Source of the DNA: Verrucomicrobiia bacterium
GTDB lineage: Bacteria; Verrucomicrobiota; Verrucomicrobiia; Opitutales; Cerasicoccaceae
NCBI GenBank assembly: GCA_030425485.1
Contig: JAUIAM010000005.1
Location: forward strand, 1-64,000
Direction: 5' to 3'
DNA length: 64,000 bases
In this document: piece after piece, positions 12,873-21,158 of the stretch
How positions within the stretch are numbered: position 1 is the first letter of the stretch
How the letters are laid out: every line of letters begins with the position of its first letter
Program-made: the position numbers and the translations under genes
The notes under the pieces: generated by a model
What the model was told of the DNA's origin: nothing
Databases searched by the model: none
Seen by the model: only the letters and a program-made list of their open reading frames with translations

Positions 12873-14362
12873 TCGTCGTGCGAGGCAGCGGGCTCCTCAG
12901 CGTTGTCATCCAGAAGTTCAGCAAAAACGGGCACCAGCGGAATGGTGTCCTCGGGCGAAAGGACGGGCTCGGGCTGCGGGTTGGTCAGCGGGATGTCTCC
13001 GCCCAGGGCCAGATGGAGATCGACTCGCGCCTGCAGCAATGTCGAGACAAGAGAAATGCGCTCGCGCTGCAGCGACTGTAGCGAAGACAGCGAGGAGGTC
13101 ACATCGAGGTAATCGGTCAGGCCATTGAAATAACGCGACTGCGCCTCCACAAATTCCTGCTGGGCAGCCTCCATCTCGCGGTCCATGGCCTCCAGCTCCT
13201 TGTACAGCCAGAACTCCCGCACCAGCGCGTCACGCACTTCCTTGTAGGCGGTCAGCACGGTGCTGCGATATTGCATGAGGGCTTGTCGGGCCAGAGCGAG
13301 CTGACGCTCGACTTCCGCCTGGCGACGCCCGGCGTCAAAAAGCGGCTGGGCCAGTCCGGCCACAAAGGTCGCCGACCAACTGTCGAAGGCATCGGCAAAC
13401 GCGCCCGCCGTCGTGGTGGCATCCGCGCTCAAGGTTAAGCGGGGCAAGCGGTCCGCCCGGGCCTCGGCCACGTTCCACTGGGCAGCGTTGAGCGACTCGT
13501 AGGCCGCCCGCACATCGGGCCGCTGCAGCAGCAGGTCCGTCGGCAGGCCAAGCGTGGGTGCCGGTGGCATCTGCGGCATACCCAGCGTCCCCACCTCAAA
13601 CGTCCAATCGGCCGCCTTGCCCAATAGCAGCGACAACTGGTGCTGATAGAGGCGAATCTGCCGCTCCACTTGCGGCACAATGGTCTCCGACCCGGCCAGC
13701 AACTGCTTCTGCTGGTAAACATCCAAGGCGCTGGCCTGCCCATTGCCAAAGCGGAGCAGGACAAGTTCCAGTTGGGTGCGGTTGGTTTCAATCTGGTTAT
13801 TGAGCAGGCGAAGCCCATCGGCCAGAGCGAGGATGTTCAGCCAGGTGTAAGCGACATCTCCACTCAGCACCAGTGCCGTGGCCTGCAAATCAGCCTGCTG
13901 GTAGGCCAGTTGCGCCTCCGCGCTCTCGGACTGGGCCCGGATGCGGCCCCAGAGGTCCACTTCGTAGCCAATGCCGATCCCCAGCCCCCACTGCTCGGAG
14001 GAGTTGCCAAAGCGCGGCACTTGCTGGTAGGTCTTGCTCCAGTCACCCCCGGCCTCAAGCGAGGGATAAAGGTCTGCCCCGGCCACGACGGCCTGCGCCT
14101 CAGCCGCGCGCAGACGCGCCCAGGCCTCGGCCAAATCTAGATTTCCCGCCAGGGCCTCATCCTCAAGGCTATCGAGATCGGACCGCTCAAAGGCCGTCCA
14201 CCAGCGGTCCCGACGAGCCGCCGCAGACACGTCTTCATCTGCCATACCGTACCCCGCCGGCAGCGACTGCGGTTCGGCCCGCTCCGGTGTATTGGCCGAG
14301 TACTGACAGCCCGCCAGCAAGGTGATGGCCAAGGCGGTTAGGCTAAGTCCAAACTTAGACAC
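12869..14362 (-). CDS. Outer-membrane efflux lipoprotein of the first RND operon
   Basis: TolC/NodT-type channel. I choose the GTG at 14362 as start, since VSKFGLSLTALAITLLAGC is a clean lipoprotein signal (Cys19), whereas the track start adds 36 arginine-rich residues. This leaves 497 residues, the normal size. Two OEP repeats are visible, including RLPRLTLSADATTT and RPDVRAAYESLNAAQWNVAEA. The GTG overlaps the end of the TetR gene by 8 bases, so translation is probably coupled. It is the first structural gene of the operon, followed by adaptor, MFS and RND genes. A proline/acid-rich tail follows the last helix. Confidence 0.88.
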   Translation of the reverse strand: MSKFGLSLTALAITLLAGCQYSANTPERAEPQSLPAGYGMADEDVSAAARRDRWWTAFERSDLDSLEDEALAGNLDLAEAWARLRAAEAQAVVAGADLYPSLEAGGDWSKTYQQVPRFGNSSEQWGLGIGIGYEVDLWGRIRAQSESAEAQLAYQQADLQATALVLSGDVAYTWLNILALADGLRLLNNQIETNRTQLELVLLRFGNGQASALDVYQQKQLLAGSETIVPQVERQIRLYQHQLSLLLGKAADWTFEVGTLGMPQMPPAPTLGLPTDLLLQRPDVRAAYESLNAAQWNVAEARADRLPRLTLSADATTTAGAFADAFDSWSATFVAGLAQPLFDAGRRQAEVERQLALARQALMQYRSTVLTAYKEVRDALVREFWLYKELEAMDREMEAAQQEFVEAQSRYFNGLTDYLDVTSSLSSLQSLQRERISLVSTLLQARVDLHLALGGDIPLTNPQPEPVLSPEDTIPLVPVFAELLDDNAEEPAASHDD

Positions 14363-15002
14363 GGGCAGCAACCTCCCCTCGTTTGGCTTCGATGCCCGCC
14401 TGGGCAAAGCGCACCGTGTGGGCAATGACGGCCTCCACGTCCAGCGGCGCACGCTGCTTCTTTCGCACAATCAGTTGGCGGATGGAGCGGCTGAAATTAA
14501 AGAACTGAAATAACCCCACCACGGACAGGTGCGCGTGCAGGATGTCATCTTCGGTCGCCTCCGGGCCAAGGCTGGCGCGGATAATCGCCCGGAGCGTATC
14601 CCGCTGTTGGGCGATGAGCTCGACCATGATCGTTTCCAGGGCATCCGTCGGCTCGGCCATTTCCTTCACCATCATTTTAGGGAAAAGGCTCCCCTCCCCC
14701 TCATCAAAAATGCGCTGACACATGGCCCGCAGAAAGTGATCGAGACGCTCCTGTGCGGGCAGCTCCGCTTCGTCCACCAGCGGAAACTTCTGGCATGAGA
14801 GCTCAAGCGCGTGCCTCAACGCGCTGACGTACAGCTCGTACTTGCCGCCAAAATGGTAGCTCACGGCAGCCTGGTTGGCATCCGCCCGGGCACAGATCTC
14901 GTGCACACGCGCCTGCCCGAAGCCACGGGCCGCGAACTCCTCCGTCGAGGCGATCAACAGACGCTCACGGGTACACGTGGCCTTCTTCACCTTGGTTGCC
15001 AT
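14355..15002 (-). CDS. TetR/AcrR-family regulator with CecR-like C-terminal domain
   Basis: Predicted DNA-binding repressor of the efflux operon it heads. The helix-turn-helix spans about residues 10-55 (ARVHEICARADANQAAVSYHF, followed by GGKYELYVSALRHAL). The C-terminal half resembles the DUF1956 ligand domain of CecR-type regulators (FPKMMVKEMAEPTDAL). Start taken at the ATG at 15002, giving 215 residues; the track start is an upstream GTG adding five residues. It is the first gene of the minus-strand run and overlaps the OMF start, so it is likely autoregulated together with the pump. The AT-rich stretch at about 15010-15060 probably holds its promoter and operator. Confidence 0.88.
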   Translation of the reverse strand: MATKVKKATCTRERLLIASTEEFAARGFGQARVHEICARADANQAAVSYHFGGKYELYVSALRHALELSCQKFPLVDEAELPAQERLDHFLRAMCQRIFDEGEGSLFPKMMVKEMAEPTDALETIMVELIAQQRDTLRAIIRASLGPEATEDDILHAHLSVVGLFQFFNFSRSIRQLIVRKKQRAPLDVEAVIAHTVRFAQAGIEAKRGEVAARV

Positions 15003-15222
15003 AGCCCCGTAGAACACGCAGTTTAAACAAAAGTTTCAAATGGATATTTAAAATTTAAGAACTTTATCCACCCGAGGCTATGGCAGCCTCCGGGCTCTTC
15101 CCACACGAGAGATTGTACCCTCACGCTAAGCAGGCGAATAAGCAGCGCAACTCAGTCAGCCAATAACCCTTCTGAGCTTTTTCGCCATCTGAGGACATGG
15201 GGCGTCATCCAATCGCCCTACC

Positions 15223-15248
15223 CATAAATGACATCGATGTCATTTATG
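15223..15248. promoter_or_regulatory. 26-bp perfect palindrome, LacI-type operator candidate
   Basis: A perfect palindrome with half-site CATAAATGACATC and a central CG. The symmetric CpG centre is characteristic of operators of LacI-family regulators. It lies about 40 bases before the start of the ADP-ribosylglycohydrolase-fold gene, and a LacI-family gene sits just beyond that gene. The natural reading is that this regulator controls its neighbour through this site. Confidence 0.7.
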
Positions 15249-15288
15249 AATTGACGCCCTGCCCTCATCCGAAAATAATAGCTCCAAG

Positions 15289-16776
15289 ATGACGCAAAAT
15301 CGACCGATACAGATAGAGAACTATCGCGAGAAGATCATGGGCTGCTGGCTGGGTAAGGCTGTCGGTGGCACACTGGGCATGCCCTACGAAGGCTACGCTG
15401 GCCCCTTGAATTTGAATTTCTACGATCCCGTCCCCGAGACCATGATCGCCAACGACGACCTCGACCTGCAAGTCCTCTGGGCCTGTCTGCTCGACGCCCA
15501 GGAGCAGCCCCGCATCAGCCCGGAGCTTTTCATTAAAGGCTGGAGGGAGCACATCGATTTTCCTTGGGACGAGTACGGGGCCTGTAAGCGGAACCTCGCC
15601 GATGGCATCATGCCGCCGCTCTCCGGTTCGCACGACAACTGGTTCCGTAACGGCATGGGAGCAGCCATCCGCAGTGAGCTGTGGGCCTGCCTCGCACCTG
15701 GCAACCCAGAGCTCGCCGCCGCCTACGCCCGCGAAGACGCCTGTCTCGACCACGCCGACGAGGGCCTGCTGGCCGAGGTCTGGCTGGCCGCCATGCAGAG
15801 CGCAGCCTTCATCGAACAAGACCTACGAAAAATCATCGAAATCGGACAAAGCTTTCTCCCCAAGGAGTCCGAGATTCACGCCGCGGCCCAGGACACCCTC
15901 ACCTGGTGGGAGCAGAGCCATGACTGGAAGCAGGTCCGCGAGCAGATCCTGAGTAAGTACGGGCACGAGAACTTTACCAACGTCACGGAGAATCTCGCCT
16001 TTACCCTTCTGGCCCTGCTCGATGGCGCCGGCGACTTCAGCCGCAGCATCTGCACCGCCGCGAACTGCGGCAAGGACACCGACTGCACCGCCGCCACCGT
16101 AGGAGCCCTGCTCGGCATCATGCACCCGGAAGGCATTACGGAAAAATGGCTGCAACCCATTGGCCGCAGTCTGGTCATCAGCCGTGAAATCACGGGTATC
16201 CAGCCTCCCGCCACGCTGGACGGCTTTACCGACATGGTGATGAACCTGCGCAAAAGGCTGGCCGGGCAACCGCCCCAGATGGCCAAGCCCGACCCGACCA
16301 CCGTCCTGCCGCCCGTCCCGGCCAGCATCGGCTTTGCCGACGTCCCCTACTTCGGCCACGGCTGGCAGTTTGCTCAGCCTGTGGAGCTAAAGCTCCCCAC
16401 CATGCAGGCCATCGACTTCCCCGGAACGTGGGTGGAGTTCGATACCGCCGAGGTTGAACAGAACGCCATATTCGTACGCTACGACTTCACGCTCAAGGCC
16501 ACCACCACCGCGCGCGTACTCTTTAATACGCACGAGAACTGCAAAGTCTTCCTCGACGGCAAGCTCGCCTTTGCCCGGGAAAGCGGACGCATGGCCCCCT
16601 CCCCGCACCGCGTCCCTCCGAACCAGGCCATCGACACCGAGCTGGCCGCCGGGCCGCACACGCTGGTCGCTATTATCAAGACACCCGAGCCCCGCAAGCA
16701 GATCGAGTGGGTGGTGGCAGTCAGCGACCGCAACGACAACGACCAGTGGATACCCCAAGTCTGGACAAAGCACTGA
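15289..16776 (+). CDS. ADP-ribosylglycohydrolase-fold protein with C-terminal beta domain
   Basis: 495 residues. The first 330 or so form an ADP-ribosylglycohydrolase domain: an early glycine-rich segment (GCWLGKAVGGTLGMPYEG), a metal-site-like motif NDDLDLQ in place of the usual TDDT, and the C-terminal motif CGKDTDCTAATVGALLG, which matches the family's GxDTDT metal ligands. The last 140 residues look like an added beta-sandwich with VLFNTHENCKVFLDG, reminiscent of carbohydrate-binding or PA14-like modules. Enzymes of this fold remove ADP-ribose or cleave other N-glycosides. The LacI-type operator and neighbour suggest a sugar or nucleoside substrate here. No signal peptide is seen, so a cytoplasmic location is likely. 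Confidence 0.82.
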   Translation: MTQNRPIQIENYREKIMGCWLGKAVGGTLGMPYEGYAGPLNLNFYDPVPETMIANDDLDLQVLWACLLDAQEQPRISPELFIKGWREHIDFPWDEYGACKRNLADGIMPPLSGSHDNWFRNGMGAAIRSELWACLAPGNPELAAAYAREDACLDHADEGLLAEVWLAAMQSAAFIEQDLRKIIEIGQSFLPKESEIHAAAQDTLTWWEQSHDWKQVREQILSKYGHENFTNVTENLAFTLLALLDGAGDFSRSICTAANCGKDTDCTAATVGALLGIMHPEGITEKWLQPIGRSLVISREITGIQPPATLDGFTDMVMNLRKRLAGQPPQMAKPDPTTVLPPVPASIGFADVPYFGHGWQFAQPVELKLPTMQAIDFPGTWVEFDTAEVEQNAIFVRYDFTLKATTTARVLFNTHENCKVFLDGKLAFARESGRMAPSPHRVPPNQAIDTELAAGPHTLVAIIKTPEPRKQIEWVVAVSDRNDNDQWIPQVWTKH

Positions 16777-16897
16777 CGCGGCCATCCAGCCTTGCGCCGG
16801 AAAATAGCTGCACCACACCGACAAAAGTAACGCCCCGGATTTACGCATGAAAAAAGCGTTTATCTAGAGCCATTCCTGCCTTTGGCTATCCACAGGC

Positions 16898-17914
16898 ATG
16901 AGTAACATCTACAAGGTAGCCGAGCTGGCCCAGGTCTCCCCCAAGACTGCCGCCCGCATTCTGGCCGGCGAATCCCCCCGCTCCAAGAACCGGGACAAGG
17001 TGTTCGCCGCGGCCAAGCAGCTCGGCTACATCCGCAATCAGCAGGCCGCGAACCTGCGCAGCGGCACGACCTCCGTCATCGGCATCATCGTGCCAGACAT
17101 CCAAAACCCGTTTTACAGCAAAGTTATTCAGTCCATGCACGATGCCTGCCTGGAGCGTGGCTTTTCCATCCTCCCAACGGCCAGCTTCGGCAACCCCGAT
17201 GGGGAAACGCGCGCGCTGCGGACGCTCCAGTCCTACCAGGTGGACGGCCTCTTGTTCAACGCCTCCGAACTCCCCGCCGGGAAGTCCAGCCTCGCTATCT
17301 GCCGCCAGCTCATCGCCCAGGGAAAGCCCCTCATTCTCTCCGGCGAGTTGGCCAGGATACTCCCCGGCGCAGACAGCCTGCATATCCACAACGACCGCGC
17401 CGTGGCCAAGGCCGTACGCTATCTCATATCACGGGGGCACAAGCGCATCGGCTTTATCGGCGGGCTGAAGGAGAGCCGCGCCATGCAGCAACGCCATCAG
17501 GGCTTTCAACTGGCCATGGATGAAGCCGGGCTCGACCCCGATCCGGCCGCAACGATATTTACCGGGGGCGACCTCTCCACCGTCGTGCCGATGGTGACCG
17601 ACCTCGCCATGGGCTTTTCCACCCGCAAGCGACCCACCGCTTTCATCTGCGGCAACGACATCATCGCCATTTCCGCCATGAAGGCCTTTCAACGCCTCTC
17701 CCTGAAGATTCCCGAAGATGTCGCCCTCATCGGTTTCGACGGCATTGATCTGGCCGAACTTGTCACCCCCTCGCTCACCACACTTCACCAGCCCCAGACG
17801 AAGATTGCGGACGACATCACCGATCTGCTTATTTCCCGCATCCGCAACCAGGCCCCCGCCAAAGGGCGATGCCTTAGCTACGAGCCCGAGCTCATCATCC
17901 GCGACTCGACCTGA
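16898..17914 (+). CDS. LacI-family transcriptional regulator
   Basis: 338 residues, the usual LacI length. The N-terminal HTH reads IYKVAELAQVSPKTAARILAG, with the hinge region QQAANLRSGTTSVIGIIV. The periplasmic-binding-protein-like sensor domain follows, with IPEDVALIGFDGIDLAELVTPSLTT, the typical late motif. It lies 121 bases after the ADP-ribosylglycohydrolase-fold gene on the same strand. It probably recognises the CG-centred palindrome at 15223-15248. The ligand is likely a sugar or derivative, not identifiable from sequence. Confidence 0.93.
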   Translation: MSNIYKVAELAQVSPKTAARILAGESPRSKNRDKVFAAAKQLGYIRNQQAANLRSGTTSVIGIIVPDIQNPFYSKVIQSMHDACLERGFSILPTASFGNPDGETRALRTLQSYQVDGLLFNASELPAGKSSLAICRQLIAQGKPLILSGELARILPGADSLHIHNDRAVAKAVRYLISRGHKRIGFIGGLKESRAMQQRHQGFQLAMDEAGLDPDPAATIFTGGDLSTVVPMVTDLAMGFSTRKRPTAFICGNDIIAISAMKAFQRLSLKIPEDVALIGFDGIDLAELVTPSLTTLHQPQTKIADDITDLLISRIRNQAPAKGRCLSYEPELIIRDST

Positions 17915-17939
17915 GTTGTCATAATATCTGCCACCGTAA

Positions 17940-17966
17940 AAGCACGGGCCTCCCCTACCCGTGCTT
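17940..17966. terminator. Hairpin after lacI
   Basis: Perfect 9-bp arms (AAGCACGGG/CCCGTGCTT) with a 9-base loop, 25 bases after the lacI stop codon. There is no T-run on the plus strand; on the minus strand TTTT follows the stem. It could act as a weak bidirectional terminator between the convergent lacI and araC genes. Confidence 0.5.
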
Positions 17967-17999
17967 GAAAGCCGAGGTGTTGCCGCCAAAGCTCCTACA

Positions 18000-18183
18000 A
18001 GTGTTGTGTTAGCTTAGGCTGTGTTAGCCAAGTTCATTGAATAAGTTAATAGCCGCAAAATGGCACAAAAAACACAAAAGAGCATTAGGCATTGCCTAAG
18101 ATAAAGCTCATATCTGAAGCTCTTTGCGACTTTGCGTCTCTGCGGTGAAATAGTTTAGACAAGAACTAAGCTAACATGACACT
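18000..18183. mobile_element. 184-bp element with 18-bp imperfect terminal inverted repeats
   Basis: The left end AGTGTTGTGTTAGCTTAG (18000-18017) is matched at the right end (18166-18183) by its complement with 16 of 18 positions identical; the inner 11 bp are perfect. Inside are a dyad TTAGGCattGCCTAA, an A-rich track (GGCACAAAAAACACAAAAG) and a heptad-like run CTTTGCGACTTTGCGTCTC. No ORF is present. This structure is what a MITE or other small non-autonomous intergenic repeat looks like. The right end includes part of the araC stop codon. CTA occurs just outside the left end and again at the right border, a weak hint of target duplication. Confidence 0.65.
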
Positions 18184-19048
18184 AGGTTGCCCTGAGGCTC
18201 GCCCGGTAAGTGCTCGGCGTGCAGCCCGTGACCTCGCGAAAGCGCCGGTTGAAGTTCGACAGGCTGCTGTAGCCGGACTCAAAGGCGATCTCCGCCACAG
18301 TCTGCTCTCCCTCCTGAAGCCGGGCACAAACCCGGGCAATGCGCAACTCGTTCAAGTGCTGCTGAAAGGGCCGTCCGCTTTGCTGATGAAAAAAGCGGCT
18401 AAAAGATTGCGGCGACATATACAGCCAGCCCGCAACCTGAGCTTGCGTCAGTGACGCGTCACGAAAGCATCGCTCCAGGCGCTCCAGTACCACCCCGAGC
18501 CGGGGATCATTGCCCGGGCGCTTTCCACCGGAAACCGAGCTCGGGTTCAGGCGGTGACGCTTCCGCTCCAGCGCCAAATCGTACAGGAGCTGGAGCAGCA
18601 CTGCGAGTGGCATCTGCCCCGCCTGCCGTGTCTCGATCCGCTTCATCCGCTCAGCACAAGCCTGCGCCGTGGTTCCACTAAAAACATAGCCGCACTCAGC
18701 CCGGGTAATGAAGCGCAAGATGCGCTTGTTCTCGGGGAGCTCCCAGAAGGCATCACCCCACAGGCTATGGCGAAAGTGTAGCACCGTCCATCGCGCCTTT
18801 GCGCCCTGGGTAGGCGTCGAGGCGTAGGCGTGGGGCAGATTGGCCCCCAGCACGACGAGTTGACCGGCCCGGTAGGGATACAGGGCACGCCCGGCATGCA
18901 GGATGCCCTCCCCTTCGTCCATCCACACGAGCTCAAACTCCGGGTGAAAGTGCCAGTGTGAATCGATGCGCTCCTTTTCAAAAGTGACAACCTTTACCCC
19001 GTACTGACTCGACGGAAGGGCTTCGATTTTGGGCGGTATCGTTCGCAT
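18182..19048 (-). CDS. AraC-family regulator with cupin sensor domain
   Basis: 288 residues. The N-terminal half is a cupin-like sensor (DSHWHFHPEFELVWMDEGEG, then AGQLVVLGANLPHAY). The C-terminal 100 residues hold the two AraC HTH motifs (LTQAQVAGWLYMSPQSFSRFF and TVAEIAFESGYSSLSNFNRRF) and end with the usual TGCTPSTYRA. It is divergent from the PIG-L deacetylase gene across about 140 bases, the normal arrangement for a sugar-responsive activator and its target. Its stop codon lies in the right TIR of the 184-bp element, so insertion may have changed its last residues. Confidence 0.92.
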   Translation of the reverse strand: MRTIPPKIEALPSSQYGVKVVTFEKERIDSHWHFHPEFELVWMDEGEGILHAGRALYPYRAGQLVVLGANLPHAYASTPTQGAKARWTVLHFRHSLWGDAFWELPENKRILRFITRAECGYVFSGTTAQACAERMKRIETRQAGQMPLAVLLQLLYDLALERKRHRLNPSSVSGGKRPGNDPRLGVVLERLERCFRDASLTQAQVAGWLYMSPQSFSRFFHQQSGRPFQQHLNELRIARVCARLQEGEQTVAEIAFESGYSSLSNFNRRFREVTGCTPSTYRASLRAT

Positions 19049-19189
19049 GAAACGAGGTGATTAAAGCAACAATGAGGCCTTTATAACATTAAATAAACAT
19101 TCGCCTATCAATTATTCGTTAACAAAGTGCCAGCATATTGCAAGCCAGAGGGAGCAACTACAGACCATTTCGGCTATAATAGGGTCGAT

Positions 19190-19996
19190 ATGGTAAACCC
19201 AAGTCCCCGCCCCGTTGTTCTCGCCGCAGCGGCTCACCCTGATGACATTGAGTTCTGCTTTGCCGGCACCCTGCTACAACTCAAGGAAGCCGGTTGCGAC
19301 ATCCATATGTGGGCACTGGCCAACGGATGCTGCGGCACAACCACCCACTCGCGTGAAGAGATAGCCCGCATACGCTGGGAGGAAGCGCGCGCCTCCGCTG
19401 CCATAGCCGGAGCCACGGCCCACGCCCCACTCTTCGACGACCTGGCTGTTTTTTACGATCGTGAGTCGATTGCCCGGGTCAGCGGCGTGGTCAGAAGCAT
19501 CCGCCCCACCATCATCCTCACCCACGCCCTCCAGGACTACATGGAGGACCACCAGAATGTGGCCCGCCTCATTGTCAGCGCCGCTTTTAGCCGCGGCATG
19601 CCCAACCACCAGACCTCGCCCGAGTGCGCGCCTTACAACGATCCGGTGCGCCTTTATCACGCCGCACCGCACGGCCTCCACGACGGCATGGGCACCCCCT
19701 TTGCGCCGGACTTCCTGGTCAACATTGACAGTACACTCGACACCAAGCGCGAGATGCTCGCCTGCCATCAAAGCCAATCGGCCTGGCTCCAGGACTCCCA
19801 AAAAATGAACGCCTATCTGGACGAAATGATCTCGATGGGCCAGACCATGGCCCAGCGCACGCCCTTCGGTGCGAAGCATGCTGAGGGCTGGCGCAGGCAC
19901 TCCCACCTCGGGTTCTGCGATGCCACATTTGACCCCATCCAGCAACTTCTCAGCGACAAGTTCCACCCCGTCAGCAAACCTTCTCTTAACCACTAA
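19190..19996 (+). CDS. PIG-L family N-acetylglucosaminyl deacetylase-like protein
   Basis: Zinc-dependent deacetylase of the LmbE/PIG-L family, which removes acetyl from N-acetylated sugars. The metal motif AHPDD lies in AAAHPDDIEFCFAGTLL, and DYMEDHQNVARLIVSAAF supplies the later His ligand region. I start at the ATG at 19190, preceded by AGGGTCGAT; the track start is an upstream GTG that adds 21 residues outside the family. This gives 268 residues. The next gene, a NagB-like protein, begins 12 bases later, so deacetylation followed by deamination or isomerisation of an amino sugar is the likely theme. A divergent AraC gene is the probable regulator. Confidence 0.87.
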   Translation: MVNPSPRPVVLAAAAHPDDIEFCFAGTLLQLKEAGCDIHMWALANGCCGTTTHSREEIARIRWEEARASAAIAGATAHAPLFDDLAVFYDRESIARVSGVVRSIRPTIILTHALQDYMEDHQNVARLIVSAAFSRGMPNHQTSPECAPYNDPVRLYHAAPHGLHDGMGTPFAPDFLVNIDSTLDTKREMLACHQSQSAWLQDSQKMNAYLDEMISMGQTMAQRTPFGAKHAEGWRRHSHLGFCDATFDPIQQLLSDKFHPVSKPSLNH

Positions 19997-20008
19997 CACC
20001 TCCACAGC

Positions 20009-20947
20009 ATGAGCCGACCCAAAAGCAAACTCGCAGAAGCATGGTGGGACTACACCACCCTTGACCCAGCAATCCTAGCCGACGCCGCGCGCCTCACGGC
20101 CAAAGACCTTGCGGAGCTTTCGCGTCCAGGTTTCAAGGTCACATTCTACGATACTCCACAGGAGTTCTACGCCGCTCAGGCACTGGAATACATCACCGCC
20201 TGGCAGCAATCCACGCCGGACAACCCAGTGGGTATCTGCGGCCCTATCGGCCCCACCGAGCAGCTCCCCATCGTCGCACAGATGGTCAACGCGCTCGGCC
20301 TCAATCTGCAAAAGAAGGAAGCCCACTTCTGGGGTATGGACGAGTGGCTCGACGAAAATGACGAGCCCGTTGACGTCTCCCACCCGCTTTCCTTTGCCCG
20401 CTGCGACAACGAACTTTGCTTCGACCGCATCCGCCCCGAGCTCCAGATGCCCACCGCCAACAAGCACTTTCCCTGCGGCGACCTCGAAGCGTACAGCAGC
20501 AGCTACGACTCCGTGCGCTGCGCGCTCATGCAGGGTGGCCAGGGCGAGATCAAGCACTGGGCTTTTAACGACCCGCTGCCTCGTACGGGCGAATTCGCAG
20601 ACGCGCCGCCGTCTCCCGAGCAGTACCGCGAGCTGGGCACGCGCAAGGTGGACCTCCACCCCGTCACGCTCATCCAAAACGCCCGCACTTCTGGCGGAGG
20701 GAACATCGCCCTCGTCCCCGTGCGCGCTGCGACAGTCGGCCCACGCGAGACGTGGAAATCCGATACCGTCAGCATCTGGCACCCCGGCCACCACGACAAC
20801 CCCTTCGGCATGCGCCTGACCGCCCTCATGATTTCCAAGGGTATTTCCGACTCATCGGTTCCCATGTCCCTGCTGGCCGATCACCCGGACGTTCGCTTCA
20901 GCTACCTGCGGCCAAATATCGGCAGCGTGGAAGTCGAGATGCACTAA
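20009..20947 (+). CDS. Glucosamine-6-phosphate deaminase/isomerase-like protein (NagB fold)
   Basis: 312 residues related to NagB/RpiA-type sugar isomerases. The segment [20 protein letters not shown] parallels the NagB region around its DEY motif, and [13 protein letters not shown] parallels the catalytic GHIAFNEP, with Asp replacing Glu. The N-terminal phosphate-binding loop is diverged ([10 protein letters not shown] instead of PTGSTP), so the exact substrate may not be glucosamine-6-phosphate. It pairs with the PIG-L deacetylase gene 12 bases upstream and is closed by a strong terminator. A cytoplasmic role in amino-sugar use is likely but not proven. Confidence 0.78.
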   Translation: MSRPKSKLAEAWWDYTTLDPAILADAARLTAKDLAELSRPGFKVTFYDTPQEFYAAQALEYITAWQQSTPDNPVGICGPIGPTEQLPIVAQMVNALGLNLQKKEAHFWGMDEWLDENDEPVDVSHPLSFARCDNELCFDRIRPELQMPTANKHFPCGDLEAYSSSYDSVRCALMQGGQGEIKHWAFNDPLPRTGEFADAPPSPEQYRELGTRKVDLHPVTLIQNARTSGGGNIALVPVRAATVGPRETWKSDTVSIWHPGHHDNPFGMRLTALMISKGISDSSVPMSLLADHPDVRFSYLRPNIGSVEVEMH

Positions 20948-20990
20948 GCCGCAACCACGCCCCCCCTGCGGGTGCCGTACTTTTTTCAAG

Positions 20991-21026
20991 CCCCGAAGCG
21001 AAGGTCACACCGCTTCGGGGTTTTTT
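20991..21026 (+). terminator. Rho-independent terminator after the NagB-like gene
   Basis: A perfect 10-bp stem CCCCGAAGCG/CGCTTCGGGG with a 10-base loop is followed at once by TTTTTT. It lies 44 bases after the NagB-like stop codon and closes the deacetylase operon before the symporter gene. Confidence 0.92.
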
Positions 21027-21158
21027 ATGCCTTGGAGCTACGCTTGCTGGCCAGGTAAAGGACATAAATGTGGCGTCGGACAAAATCTTCTGCTGACAAG
21101 CCTTGCACGACAGGTAGGCCGGAGGCAGACTCTACTCACCCCGCAGACCCCGACAAAC

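Noticed and set aside
12561-13128. Overlapping plus-strand ORFs at the adaptor/OMF junction
   Set aside because: Arg/Ser/Thr-rich translations without domains; the sense genes on the minus strand explain the region.
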